In this document: positions 1-8,875 of the stretch, piece after piece
Layout: every line of letters begins with the position of its first letter
Position numbering within the stretch: position 1 is the first letter of the stretch
NCBI RefSeq assembly: GCF_039645975.1
Contig: NZ_CP147918.1
Span: forward strand, 1,674,001 to 1,738,000
From: Sulfurimonas sp. HSL-1716
Lineage (GTDB): Bacteria > Campylobacterota > Campylobacteria > Campylobacterales > Sulfurimonadaceae
DNA: 64,000 nt
Reading direction: 5' to 3'
The notes under the pieces: generated by a model
Seen by the model: the letters and a program-made list of their open reading frames with translations, nothing else
Database searches by the model: none
What the model was told of the DNA's origin: nothing
Made by a program: the position numbers and the translations under genes

Positions 1-1
1 A

Positions 2-1033
2 AAAGAGGCGGTAGAAGTGACTTTCACCGCAACGCAAAAAGATCAAAAAGACGCGATGTTCTTCATTCTCAATCCAAAACCGAGCTCAAAATATAAGATA
101 GAACTTTTGACCCAAGAAAGCAAAAAACTCTCTTATCATAACTACGCGGCGACTTTCAGGTTTGTGGTGTTTCCTCTTGTTAGCGGAGACATCGACGTTG
201 ATTTTGATTTTATCATCAAGGTGGCGAGCGACGATGTCATGGCACAGATATATACGGGAGATTACTCCAGGGTCAAATGGGTCGAGATGCCGAGTATTCC
301 GGTAAAAATACCGCCGCTTCGCCTGCATGTAAAACCTTTAAAAGAGAAAGTTGATCTCGTGGGAGATTTTAAAATCGATTCGCACCTGCAGGCTTCACAG
401 ACAAATCAATACGGCGCAGCAAATATATCCTACGTGCTAAGCGGCACCGGTTATGTCAATGACGACTTGAAACTGCTTGAAAATGTCTCCGGCGCGACTA
501 TTTTTTCGGATATCAAAGACGAAATATCCAAATACACCGCACAAGGACTAAAAATCAAACGCGATTTTTCTTATGCCCTTATCGCTCAAAAAGATTTTGT
601 TATCCCTGCACTCACACTTAAAGCATATTCGCCTACAAAAAATAAATATTATACGCTAAGCACCCAGGCTTACCCCATAAAGATCACGTCCATAAACCCC
701 GATACACTTGTAGACGATAAAGATTTCCCAAAAGAAAACGGGTACGACCTTAGCACATTGAAAAATATCTTCATCGCAATCATCATCTTTCTGGCAGGAT
801 TCATTACGGCTAGACTCAGTTCAGAATTCAAATTTAAGAAAGTGACGAAAAAGCACCGCTTTAGAGATATAAAAGATGCAAAAAGTCCAAAAGAGCTTAT
901 TATCGTTTTACTGCAGAACTATAAAAATAGAGATATACAGGAGTATATAAACGAACTCGAACGCTTGGAGTACAAATCTTCTCAAAGAAGTTTCAATGCA
1001 ATAAAAGAGGAGATATTAAAAAAATTTATGTAA
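2..1033 (+). CDS. BatD-like protein, 5' end cut by window
   Basis: This is the C-terminal part of a BatD-type (Bacteroides aerotolerance operon) protein. The frame is open to the left edge: the codons before the first GTG (position 17) are all sense, so the true start lies outside the window. The visible part is mostly beta-rich and probably periplasmic, followed by one membrane segment (around residues 249-268 counted from that GTG, FIAIIIFLAGFI) and a basic cytoplasmic tail of about 70 residues. BatD proteins have this plan: several Ig-like periplasmic domains, then a C-terminal helix. Phrases such as KIPPLRLHVKPL and QKDFVIPALTLKAYSP fit the family. Its exact role is unknown; Bat proteins are linked to stress tolerance and envelope functions. 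Identification is by pattern memory only. Confidence 0.6.
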   Translation, partial: KEAVEVTFTATQKDQKDAMFFILNPKPSSKYKIELLTQESKKLSYHNYAATFRFVVFPLVSGDIDVDFDFIIKVASDDVMAQIYTGDYSRVKWVEMPSIPVKIPPLRLHVKPLKEKVDLVGDFKIDSHLQASQTNQYGAANISYVLSGTGYVNDDLKLLENVSGATIFSDIKDEISKYTAQGLKIKRDFSYALIAQKDFVIPALTLKAYSPTKNKYYTLSTQAYPIKITSINPDTLVDDKDFPKENGYDLSTLKNIFIAIIIFLAGFITARLSSEFKFKKVTKKHRFRDIKDAKSPKELIIVLLQNYKNRDIQEYINELERLEYKSSQRSFNAIKEEILKKFM

Positions 1034-1091
1034 CCAATCTGAGACAGTTGTGTATTACCATCTCACTAACGATTTAACGTGAGGTGACAAT

Positions 1092-1271
1092 ATGGAACTA
1101 AAGATACAAAAGCTGCAGCAGCGCCTTGTAAAGTACTACTTTATAGCGCAGGAAAATGTATGTATTATCATAGATGAAGAGTATGATTTCATTGAAAACT
1201 GCTTTACGGACGCCAACATGAACGTAGAAGATGTGGCAAAAGCGCTCATCGATATCTATATGGTGGCGTAA
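1092..1271 (+). CDS. small conserved-looking protein, 59 aa
   Basis: A 59-residue ORF with ATG start. The run GAGGTGA ends a few bases upstream of the ATG, and the next gene begins 2 nt after its stop, so it is probably co-translated with the acyltransferase gene downstream. The product begins MELKIQKLQQRLVKYYF and is acidic towards the end (DEEYDFIENCF, NVEDVAKALIDIYMVA). It looks soluble and helical, with no signal peptide or membrane segment. I do not recognise a family. Spacing, Shine-Dalgarno site and ordinary codon use make it likely to be real. Confidence 0.6.
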   Translation: MELKIQKLQQRLVKYYFIAQENVCIIIDEEYDFIENCFTDANMNVEDVAKALIDIYMVA

Positions 1272-1273
1272 CT

Positions 1274-2986
1274 ATGCAGGTATCGGTAGAGAATTATTTA
1301 CAACACAACTACAGCGGCTACAACAAGCTTCCCTCTCTTTTAAAAAACTTATCGTCTGCCATTTTGAAAAAGCTTTTCCATGAGAACGAGATAAACAGCT
1401 TTTTGGCAAAAAACCGTCACAAAGACTCTTTCGGTTTCGTCGAAGCTGTTTTGGATCATTTCAATGTCGATATAACCATCCATAAAAACCAGCTGCAGCG
1501 CATACCCTCTTACGGAAGATGTGTCGTTATCGCGAACCATCCGCTGGGAGCGCTCGATGCACTTGCTCTTTTATACGTATTAAAGGACGTAAGAAAAGAT
1601 ATCAAGATCGTCGCAACAACCTTTTTGGCTTCTATCGAAAATCTCGGCGAACTCATCATCCCCGTCGACAACATACGCGGAAAGATGGAAAAGAGTTCTC
1701 TTGAGAAGATGTATGACGCTCTGAAAAAAGAGCAGCTCATCATAGTGTTTCCCTCAGGCGAAGTAAGCCGCGCACGCGTAAACGGCATCAAAGACACGAA
1801 ATGGAGAAGCGGATTTTTGCGTATCGCTTCAAAGATGCAGGCCCCTATCCTGCCTATCTATATCAATGCCAAAAACAGCAAGTTTTTCTACACCCTTTCA
1901 AGCCTGAACAAATCTCTGGCAACCATCACTCTTCCAAACGAGATGTTCAAGTTCTACGGGAAAAAGATAGAGTTCAAGATAGGAAAATCGATCCCTTACG
2001 AGAACTACAATATCCCCGCCCTTTCCACAAAAGATACGGTTAAGCTCTTTAAAAAACACCTCGAGCGTCTGGCGACGAACAAATCATGCCTCTTTAAGAC
2101 GCAAAACGAGATAGCACTTGCAGAAAACCATCAGGAGCTCAAAAATGAACTTCTCAAGGCAAAAGCATTGGGCGAGACCAAAGACGGCAAAAAAATATTC
2201 CAGTATTCATCGACGGAAGAAACATCCGTTTTAAAAGAGATAGGAAGATTAAGAGAGATAAGTTTTCGTCATGTCAAAGAGGGAAGCGGCAAAAAAAGGG
2301 ACATCGACGAATACGATCTGATCTATGAGCATATAGTCCTTTGGGATGACAACGATCTGGAAATCGTCGGTTCATACAGAGTTGCAAAGACAAAAGAGGT
2401 ACTGGAAAAATACTCCAAAGAGGGATTGTATACGGCTACCTTGTTTGATTATCAGGAGAGTTTTCAGGAGTATTTTGCCCAAGGGTTGGAGCTCGGACGC
2501 AGTTTCATCCAGCCAAAATATCAAAACTCAAGAGCACTTGACTACCTCTGGCAGGGGATCGGGGCATACTTGCGGGAAAATGCGAACATACGATATATGT
2601 TCGGCCCCGTAAGCATCTCAAAATCTTATAACTATGAATCAACGGCTATGATGATCTATTTTTATATGAACTATTTCGGTTCGGACATCTTGTATGTAAA
2701 ACATAAAGAGCGTTTCATCATCTCATCACAGCTGGAATCCGAATTTGAAAAGATATTTGAGCTGGACAACTACAAAAAAGACCTCATAACGCTCAGAGAC
2801 AGACTTCAGCTTCAGGGGCTTGCGATTCCGACGCTATACAAACAGTACAGCGACCTGTGTGAAGACGGCGGCGTGATGTTTACGGATTTCGGACTGGATA
2901 AGGATTTTGAAGATTGTGTCGACGGTTTTATCATCGTCGACATCACAAAACTAAAAGCGCATAAAAGAGAGCGGTACATGGGCTAG
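1274..2986 (+). CDS. olsF: OlsF-like bifunctional acyltransferase (ornithine lipid synthesis)
   Basis: A 570-residue fusion of two acyltransferase domains. Residues about 60-290 are a PlsC/OlsA-type O-acyltransferase: the catalytic HPLGALD stands where phosphate acyltransferases have HxxxxD, and FPSGEVSR replaces the usual FPEGTRS. Residues about 310-560 are an OlsB-type (GNAT-fold, hemolysin-like) N-acyltransferase, with EIVGSYRVA, ELGRSFIQPKY and FGPVSISK. In OlsF enzymes of gamma-, delta- and epsilonproteobacteria and Bacteroidetes the C-terminal domain acylates ornithine and the N-terminal domain adds the second acyl chain, giving the phosphorus-free ornithine lipid. The gene follows the 59-aa ORF by 2 nt and converges on a GGDEF-EAL gene. 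The fusion is directly visible; the substrate is inferred from the family. Confidence 0.72.
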   Translation: MQVSVENYLQHNYSGYNKLPSLLKNLSSAILKKLFHENEINSFLAKNRHKDSFGFVEAVLDHFNVDITIHKNQLQRIPSYGRCVVIANHPLGALDALALLYVLKDVRKDIKIVATTFLASIENLGELIIPVDNIRGKMEKSSLEKMYDALKKEQLIIVFPSGEVSRARVNGIKDTKWRSGFLRIASKMQAPILPIYINAKNSKFFYTLSSLNKSLATITLPNEMFKFYGKKIEFKIGKSIPYENYNIPALSTKDTVKLFKKHLERLATNKSCLFKTQNEIALAENHQELKNELLKAKALGETKDGKKIFQYSSTEETSVLKEIGRLREISFRHVKEGSGKKRDIDEYDLIYEHIVLWDDNDLEIVGSYRVAKTKEVLEKYSKEGLYTATLFDYQESFQEYFAQGLELGRSFIQPKYQNSRALDYLWQGIGAYLRENANIRYMFGPVSISKSYNYESTAMMIYFYMNYFGSDILYVKHKERFIISSQLESEFEKIFELDNYKKDLITLRDRLQLQGLAIPTLYKQYSDLCEDGGVMFTDFGLDKDFEDCVDGFIIVDITKLKAHKRERYMG

Positions 2987-3005
2987 AGTGTTTAAAAAAC
3001 ACTCT
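2985..3005. terminator. hairpin between convergent genes
   Basis: AGAGTGTTT-AAA-AAACACTCT forms a perfect 9-bp stem with a 3-nt loop. It lies across the stop codons of the olsF-like gene (plus) and the GGDEF-EAL gene (minus), so one structure could end both transcripts. There is no long T-run after it on either strand, so efficiency is uncertain. Confidence 0.5.
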
Positions 3006-5712
3006 GATTATCTCTTCTATGATCCGCTTTCATAAACTTTTCAAACTCTTCGGGACTTAAAGGCTCGCTGTAATAATACCCCTGTACTTCGTCACAGCCC
3101 TGTTCTCGGAGGTATTGCAGCTGTTCGGCCGTCTCAACACCTTCAGCAATAGTTCGTATCCCTAGTCTGTTAGACATGTTGATAATAGCGCTTACTATCG
3201 CCTTGTCATCGGGATCCGTCCAAATATCATGGATAAAGGATTGGTCTATCTTCAATTTTGAGACTTTTAGTTTTTTAAGATAGCTCAAAGAGGAATAGCC
3301 TGTTCCAAAATCGTCTATCGACATACGTATCCCCTGTTCATGAAGATTATCCATAACATCGTACGAATGCATCGCAACGGCTTCGGTCAGCTCCAGTTCC
3401 AGACATTCCGGCGGCAATCCGATCTCATCGAGTATAGTAGTGACTTTTTGGACAAAGTTCATCTGACGAAACTGGATCGAGGAGATATTTACCGCCATAA
3501 TAAACGACGTAGGATCCTTTTGCTGCCATTTTTTTGCCTGAACGATCGCTTCTTTAAGTACCCACTCGCCTATGGAGAGTATTTTGCCGCTCTCTTCTGC
3601 CAGCGGAATAAACTCTGCAGGCTCTATATTTCCAAATTCCGGATGTTTCCATCTTAAGAGAGCTTCGGCACCTATGACGCATCCTTTTGTCATAGAGAAC
3701 TGCGGCTGATATACCAGAGAGAGTTCGTTATTGTCTATCGCATGATGAAGGGCATTGCTAAGCTGCAGATTTCTCGAGAAATCCTTTTGCAGTATGTTCG
3801 TATAAAAATAATATTTGTTGCGCCCCTCTTTTTTTGCCATATACATCGCTGCATCCGCATTTTTGGCAAGAGTTTCCTGATCAAGGCCGTCTTGCGGATA
3901 GATAGCGATACCGATAGATGCCGTAACCATCAGCTCGTGGCTATCGATCTTGAAAGGTTTGTCGATAACAAGAAGCAGTTTATCTGCCACTTTTTGAACA
4001 CCGTTCATATCGGTTTTAGGCAGCAGAAAAATGAATTCGTCGCCTCCAAGTCTTGCCACGGTATCCACATCGCGTAAAACAGATTCGAAACGTTTGGCCA
4101 TCTCAACCAACAGGTTATCGCCGACACTATGCCCGAGAGTATCGTTTATATCTTTAAAATGGTCGAGATCAAGGAACATTATCGCAAAATGTTCGTTATT
4201 TCTTTTTGCCGTATTGATAACGTATTGTGTCAGCTCTTCCAGTTGAAGCCTGTTTGGAAGCCCTGTAAGCGAATCAAAGTTTGCAAGACGATGTATCCGT
4301 TCTTGAGAATATTTTTTTTCTGTTATATCTTCTTTGATTATTATGTAGTGATATACTTTTTTATCCATTTGAAAGATCGGCGATGCTTTTACGAACTCTG
4401 TATGCTCTACTTTGTCTTTATCCCAATTTATTATCTCTCCTTCCCACTGTTTTCCCAAAGAAAGGGCATGCATCATATCCTCATAGCCGTTCTTTTGTGA
4501 TTCACAGTCTTGAAAAGAGCAGAGATTTTTACCGATCGTATCCTCTCTGGAATGTCCCGTACATTTTAAGAAAGCAAGATTCACATATTCGATATCTCCC
4601 TTTGTATCCGTAATGACGATACTGTTTGGACTCTGTTCGATGGCTTTTGAGAGTTTGAGCAGTTCATCGGCTTGAGATAAAAGAAGATATCTGCTTTTAA
4701 TAAGCGACAAGATGATAAAAAGTAAAAAGAAGTATATCGTCAATCCTATTATCGTCATCATCAGCGGATAATAATTGTTTACGGATATATCGAACTGTCT
4801 TGTACTGGAAAGGTGAATGATCCACGTACGGTTATCGATCTTCATCTTTTTCTCTACATTGTATTTTGAAATATATGAAGAGGGAGTAAAAGATCTGTAC
4901 AACAGATGTTCTTCAGACAGATCGCTGCCGTCGTATATCTCAAAATTCAAAACCGATTTTTCCAAGACCAGCTTATCCATAAGATCGTTCATACGAAAAG
5001 CGCTGTAGACAAAACCTATCAAAGCTTTTCTGCGCTCTTCGACGCTGTCTGTCTTGGTATGTTTTTTATACAAAGGCAGATACATTAGCATTCCTGGTTG
5101 AACATCGGAATCTATCTCCTGAACAAGCGTTACCTTGCCAGAGATAGAAGGAAGCCCCGTATCTCTTGCCGTCTGCATCGCTTGACGGCGTACGGGTTCT
5201 GAATACATGTCGTATCCGATAGCTTGTATATTGCGTATATCCAGCGGCTCCAGATATAAGATAGCGCTGTATTTTGCCCTCTTTCCCTGAGGCTTGACGG
5301 TAAAAGATTTAAAGCCTTCCTGACGCATCTTTTCTTCCGTTGGAGCAACCTGCTCAGGAGTAAGCATAACCGAGTACCCTATTCCCTGAATACCGGGATA
5401 GTTGGTTTTGAGATCCAAAGAATCGACAAAATCATGCCATTCTTGTTTGCTGACGTCTTCGCTTCCGCGGAAAAATCCTATTCCGCTTTGCAGAACGCTC
5501 TTGTAACTGGACATCCGTTTTTCAATACGGTCCATGTTCTCAAGAACATTGGTCTCGAACTTATCTTTAATGAGATTATCGTAGTAGTTTTTTGAAGCGA
5601 ACCAGACGACTAGAGAGAAAATGATGGATAAAACGATAATGATTAAAACCGTTATCTTATTATAAACAAAACTTTTTTTAAAAAATCTAAATAGATCGAA
5701 ATATTTGAACAT
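2992..5712 (-). CDS. CHASE-PAS-GGDEF-EAL c-di-GMP signalling protein
   Basis: A 906-residue inner-membrane protein. Membrane helices near residues 18-40 and 316-340 flank a periplasmic CHASE sensor (SGIGFFRGSEDVSKQEW, IQGIGYS). A PAS domain follows (about 345-455, with ITDTKGDIEYVN), then a GGDEF domain with intact RLGGDEF near residue 556 and an EAL domain with AEALLRW near 681 and DDFGTGYS. Both catalytic domains keep their signature residues, so it could both make and break c-di-GMP in response to an external ligand. The ligand is unknown (CHASE domains often bind small hydrophobic or purine-like molecules). It is monocistronic; a GGAAC stretch upstream may serve as a weak ribosome binding site. 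Confidence 0.9.
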   Translation of the reverse strand: MFKYFDLFRFFKKSFVYNKITVLIIIVLSIIFSLVVWFASKNYYDNLIKDKFETNVLENMDRIEKRMSSYKSVLQSGIGFFRGSEDVSKQEWHDFVDSLDLKTNYPGIQGIGYSVMLTPEQVAPTEEKMRQEGFKSFTVKPQGKRAKYSAILYLEPLDIRNIQAIGYDMYSEPVRRQAMQTARDTGLPSISGKVTLVQEIDSDVQPGMLMYLPLYKKHTKTDSVEERRKALIGFVYSAFRMNDLMDKLVLEKSVLNFEIYDGSDLSEEHLLYRSFTPSSYISKYNVEKKMKIDNRTWIIHLSSTRQFDISVNNYYPLMMTIIGLTIYFFLLFIILSLIKSRYLLLSQADELLKLSKAIEQSPNSIVITDTKGDIEYVNLAFLKCTGHSREDTIGKNLCSFQDCESQKNGYEDMMHALSLGKQWEGEIINWDKDKVEHTEFVKASPIFQMDKKVYHYIIIKEDITEKKYSQERIHRLANFDSLTGLPNRLQLEELTQYVINTAKRNNEHFAIMFLDLDHFKDINDTLGHSVGDNLLVEMAKRFESVLRDVDTVARLGGDEFIFLLPKTDMNGVQKVADKLLLVIDKPFKIDSHELMVTASIGIAIYPQDGLDQETLAKNADAAMYMAKKEGRNKYYFYTNILQKDFSRNLQLSNALHHAIDNNELSLVYQPQFSMTKGCVIGAEALLRWKHPEFGNIEPAEFIPLAEESGKILSIGEWVLKEAIVQAKKWQQKDPTSFIMAVNISSIQFRQMNFVQKVTTILDEIGLPPECLELELTEAVAMHSYDVMDNLHEQGIRMSIDDFGTGYSSLSYLKKLKVSKLKIDQSFIHDIWTDPDDKAIVSAIINMSNRLGIRTIAEGVETAEQLQYLREQGCDEVQGYYYSEPLSPEEFEKFMKADHRRDNQSVF

Positions 5713-5818
5713 ATGTTTCGGTTCCGCTAAATGATATATATACTTACATTCTACCGAAAAAAAAATTTTTATAGATTATTTCACGGCAAAAATTTGCTTT
5801 TATTATGAAGAGTGTGGA

Positions 5819-5838
5819 TTCCGGAGATATTTCCGGAA
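5819..5838. terminator. hairpin at end of molybdoenzyme operon
   Basis: TTCCGGA...TCCGGAA is a perfect 7-bp inverted repeat with a 6-nt loop, just past the stop of the last gene of the molybdoenzyme operon (minus strand). No T-run follows on the minus strand, so it may be a weak terminator or an RNA-end stabiliser. Confidence 0.4.
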
Positions 5839-5846
5839 CTTTTAAT

Positions 5847-6308
5847 TCATGTAAAGAACTCGGTAAATACTTTGTCAAGATATTTTTTAGTACTTTGCGC
5901 TTTTGCTATTTTTTTGTCGAAGATCGGCTTTGTAGAAGGGAACCGTTCAGAATACTCACGATAAAGATCGCATTTCATATCCATATTTTTAACGAACTGA
6001 TCCATAACAAGCCTCATATCGTCAGGGTTTGAAACCCATTTCATAAAGTTTTGGAACATTCTTTCTCTGATGTCAAGCGCAAAATGCTCATCCAGCTCTG
6101 CTGCCATCGCTTTGAGATCCCATCTTGAAAAATAAACACCGCTCTTTGCAGGAGGCATCACCTCTTTGTACATAGCCACAAGATAATCGGGATAATCCTC
6201 ACGGCTTTCGTCAGTTACACAGCTATCGTCAACACAGCTTTCTTGCTGCATATTTTTTTGAAGTGCCTCAAACTCGTTTCTCAGTTCATTTAGATCTTTA
6301 ATATCCAT
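5847..6308 (-). CDS. hypothetical protein, last gene of molybdoenzyme operon
   Basis: A 153-residue soluble, acidic and probably helical protein without signal peptide. It begins MDIKDLNELRNEFEALQ and holds two cysteines close together (ESCVDDSCVTD, residues about 23-30) that could bind a metal or form a disulfide. I recognise no family. Its start codon overlaps the stop of the AroE-like gene by one base, so it is translationally coupled and belongs to the molybdoenzyme operon. A role in assembly or delivery of that enzyme is only an inference from position. The stretch MPPAKSGVYFSRWDLK might help find homologues. Confidence 0.7.
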   Translation of the reverse strand: MDIKDLNELRNEFEALQKNMQQESCVDDSCVTDESREDYPDYLVAMYKEVMPPAKSGVYFSRWDLKAMAAELDEHFALDIRERMFQNFMKWVSNPDDMRLVMDQFVKNMDMKCDLYREYSERFPSTKPIFDKKIAKAQSTKKYLDKVFTEFFT

Positions 6309-7060
6309 TATTTTATATCCTCAATTAAATGTATTGTAAAAAAATCCAGCAGATTATCAAACCCTCTATAGCCTTCAAAGCTTTTCAGATTTGAAAAGCT
6401 TTTTGAATCTTTTAGATCAAGGTTCATCGCTGAAGGCTTTGCTACGGCCGATGATATATCATCGGTCGTCGTATCTATGAGCATATCATATCCGCTGAAA
6501 TCGATTCCGTTAGGTGAAAGATAGTTTATATCTATGTCCATATGCAGGTCCCGGCTCATTGCCAGAAGCTTCTCTATCTCTTTGTCGTAAAAAGAAACTT
6601 CGCAATCTTTTAGCAACAGTGCCAGTCCGCGTGCGAGCGGCTCATCGCCTATGATTGCTATCTTTTTTATGTTTTTATGCGCTTTTATAAACTCTTTTAC
6701 GACATCGGCAGATATAAAATAACCGCGAAGGGTCTGCCCCTCTCTTTTTACAAAATCACACCCGCCGCTTTTCTTTACCGTCTCTGAGGAGTCGTCAAGC
6801 AGATCGAGTATCTCTTTTTGATATTCGAGGCTGAGCACGGCACCGTTGACATGCGATTTTTTCATATTCGCAAGAGTAAAATAAAAATCGTCTTCTCTGA
6901 TGTTCATCGGTATCATCATTCCATCTATACTTTGCTCTTTTAACGCTTTATTAAAGTTGTGGCTGAGCCTGTTTTGCGATGCGGACACTGCAATATAACC
7001 GTATAAAATGGTCTCTTTTCCTATTCTGTCGTCAAGGTTCATACTGTTTTCTTCGTTCAT
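6308..7060 (-). CDS. shikimate dehydrogenase (AroE)-like protein of molybdoenzyme operon
   Basis: About 250 residues. The N-terminal half resembles the substrate domain of AroE-type dehydrogenases (YGYIAVSASQNRLSHNFNKA, where AroE has G-x-P-x-x-H-S-x-S-P), and AIIGDEPLARGLALLL near residues 135-150 resembles the start of a Rossmann NADP domain. The usual catalytic Lys/Asp pattern is not clear, so it is probably not a true shikimate dehydrogenase. The start was moved to position 7060: GGGGAG lies 4 nt upstream, and this ATG overlaps the polyferredoxin stop as ATGA. Position ties it to the molybdoenzyme, perhaps for cofactor handling or assembly. Function unknown. Confidence 0.62.
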   Translation of the reverse strand: MNEENSMNLDDRIGKETILYGYIAVSASQNRLSHNFNKALKEQSIDGMMIPMNIREDDFYFTLANMKKSHVNGAVLSLEYQKEILDLLDDSSETVKKSGGCDFVKREGQTLRGYFISADVVKEFIKAHKNIKKIAIIGDEPLARGLALLLKDCEVSFYDKEIEKLLAMSRDLHMDIDINYLSPNGIDFSGYDMLIDTTTDDISSAVAKPSAMNLDLKDSKSFSNLKSFEGYRGFDNLLDFFTIHLIEDIK

Positions 7061-8154
7061 CTGACTCCCCATAGTTCTCTAGCTTCTTCCTCTTCGGTCA
7101 TACATCTGTTACACAAGATCTCTCCGCCTCTGTAGGCAAAAGGGGTGTTGCATTCGTTGCATCTTTTCATATCGAACCTAATAAGCTCTTCCGCTTTCGG
7201 CTCAAAAAAGTTTTTAAGATTAAACGTCTGTTTAAGCATTAATGAGCCGGGCTCACAGACGTCATGACAGCTTTGACACTTTACACAAGCGAGCGGATTA
7301 AAGGCGATAAAAGAACCTTTTATATCTGAACTGAGCGCTCCGGTAGGACAGATCCTGTAACACATCTGGCAGTTCGTACACGTTTGTGCATCAAGCTCTT
7401 TTTGAGAGATAAAAGAGATATCTTTGGCGCTGATAATATGAAATTCTTGAGGAACGTCCGCACGTTTTAACGCCATTAAAAGCAGACTTCTTCTATCAGG
7501 CACTTTTTTCTGTTTTATTTTGACGATATCGGCTGTGGTGACATTATGTAACTTTATTTCGTCGTCCCCTTCGTCCACTCTGTTTAAAAACTGCTGTTTT
7601 ATCTGTGAAACGCGCTTTACAGAGTCTTTTGTAAGCAGATCGCGTCTTGATATCGCCTTTGTTTCCTCCTCAAGCGTGTAAGAAAGCGTTTTGACATGCA
7701 GACGTTTTGTCTGCATCATCGCCTCAAGCAAGAAGTTCGCCTCCTCTGCTCTGTCCTTTATGATCTGCAGATTGGTCTTTGCGATCGCGCATTCCGCACA
7801 CGGTCCGATATCAAGAGTTATCTCCTCTTTACTAAAAAGTGAGAGACTGAGAAGTTCATCTGCGCTGAATGCGGCAATACACGGAAGCTCGCTTTTACAG
7901 GTCAGTACCTCTTTGTCCTCTTCTAAGAACTTAAATATATAGTTGATAGGGTTAAAATCGTCCAAAGTATACGCTGCAGTCGGACAAGCGGCACCACAGC
8001 CGCCGCAGCCCACACATTCGCTGGGAATAAAAGAGACTACATTGTCCTGTACCTTTATGGTATCTACCGGACAAGCACTCACGCAGCTTTCACATGCCGA
8101 GAGCTTATTGCTGGTATGGACACATTTGGAGATATCTAATGAAAGCAAACTCAT
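7057..8154 (-). CDS. polyferredoxin with C-terminal zinc-ribbon-like motif
   Basis: A 365-residue cytoplasmic iron-sulfur protein. It has four ferredoxin-type Cys groups: CESCVSACPVD (about residue 21) and CVGCGGCGAACPTA (about 46) at the N-terminus, then CTNCQMCYRICPTG and CVKCQSCHDVCEPG near residues 260-305. The C-terminus carries CNEC...CNRC, which looks like a zinc ribbon. No Tat or Sec signal is present, so it acts inside the cell, unlike the exported FeS subunit of the same operon. Overlaps with both neighbours (4 nt each) show tight coupling. It probably moves electrons for maturation or for a cytoplasmic partner of the molybdoenzyme; that role is inferred. Confidence 0.8.
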   Translation of the reverse strand: MSLLSLDISKCVHTSNKLSACESCVSACPVDTIKVQDNVVSFIPSECVGCGGCGAACPTAAYTLDDFNPINYIFKFLEEDKEVLTCKSELPCIAAFSADELLSLSLFSKEEITLDIGPCAECAIAKTNLQIIKDRAEEANFLLEAMMQTKRLHVKTLSYTLEEETKAISRRDLLTKDSVKRVSQIKQQFLNRVDEGDDEIKLHNVTTADIVKIKQKKVPDRRSLLLMALKRADVPQEFHIISAKDISFISQKELDAQTCTNCQMCYRICPTGALSSDIKGSFIAFNPLACVKCQSCHDVCEPGSLMLKQTFNLKNFFEPKAEELIRFDMKRCNECNTPFAYRGGEILCNRCMTEEEEARELWGVR

Positions 8155-8801
8155 GCGTTATAGTCGTATCCGTTATTTTTCAATGCGGTGAGATATTCAA
8201 AATCACTCATCATGAATTCCAAAGCCAGTTCCGCCGCATCGAAATAAAATGCGGTACCCGCTTCAGATTTTACGTTAAGCAAAAACATCGGAGCCCATTC
8301 GAGAATATGCTCTTTTAAGAAGTTGTATTCTATCTCCGCTATCTCCGCGGCAATCTTGAACTCGCCGTCTTCAATTGCTTTGTATTCCGCTTCGCAAAGC
8401 TTATACATGAATTCAAGTTCCACCCCGATATGATCCGCACTCATAACGCGTGCTTTATCAAGTTCGACTCTAAAGTCAAAATCATTATAAAGAACCTGAA
8501 CCGGATTGTCTCCGCCTGTTTCCATCATCTGATCCTCTCTGAGATAAAACGATTCATAAGGAACTAAATGAAGTAAAAAAAGGTTAGTAAAATCAACATT
8601 TAAATATTTTTCAATCAAGTCTTTAGAATTTAATTCTTTACGTTTTCCCCAGTCTTTAAACGACGGAAAAAAAGATAATATATTTTCATCTTCGACTATT
8701 GATTTTAGCAACGTTTCATCGATTTCATTCATTAATATACGAGATATAAGAGCATACAGGTTAACGCGTGATAATTGTTCGGTTTTAAGGGTTGCTTGCA
8801 T
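8151..8801 (-). CDS. TorD-family chaperone for molybdoenzyme
   Basis: A 216-residue all-helical cytoplasmic protein of the TorD/DmsD type. Typical marks are DFTNLFLLHLVPYESFY near residues 70-87 and MSADHIGVELEFMYKL near 118-133, matching the conserved proline, tyrosine and D-H-x-x-x-E-L-E-F patterns of the family. TorD proteins bind the Tat signal and apo-form of a specific molybdoenzyme and hold it until cofactor insertion. The client here is almost certainly the 1091-residue catalytic subunit encoded just upstream, which has a twin-arginine signal. Stop and start overlap the polyferredoxin gene by 4 nt. Confidence 0.82.
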   Translation of the reverse strand: MQATLKTEQLSRVNLYALISRILMNEIDETLLKSIVEDENILSFFPSFKDWGKRKELNSKDLIEKYLNVDFTNLFLLHLVPYESFYLREDQMMETGGDNPVQVLYNDFDFRVELDKARVMSADHIGVELEFMYKLCEAEYKAIEDGEFKIAAEIAEIEYNFLKEHILEWAPMFLLNVKSEAGTAFYFDAAELALEFMMSDFEYLTALKNNGYDYNA

Positions 8802-8841
8802 CGATAAGGTACCTTTTGGAGAAATGTTTTTGAAGTATATT

Positions 8842-8865
8842 AAAGCGCCGCTTGATGCGGGCTTT
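8842..8865 (-). terminator. intra-operon hairpin after catalytic subunit
   Basis: AAAGC-G-CCGC TTGAT GCGG-GCTTT forms a 9-bp stem with one bulged G. It sits in the 74-nt gap between the catalytic-subunit stop and the TorD start. It may cut back expression of the chaperone and accessory genes relative to the structural genes, or protect the 3' end of the structural message. No T-run follows. Confidence 0.4.
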
Positions 8866-8875
8866 AATTATTAAA

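Noticed and set aside
4129-4500. ORFs antisense to the GGDEF-EAL gene and similar overlapping frames
   Set aside because: They lie opposite strongly conserved domains, have no ribosome binding sites and no recognisable motifs; shadows of the real gene.
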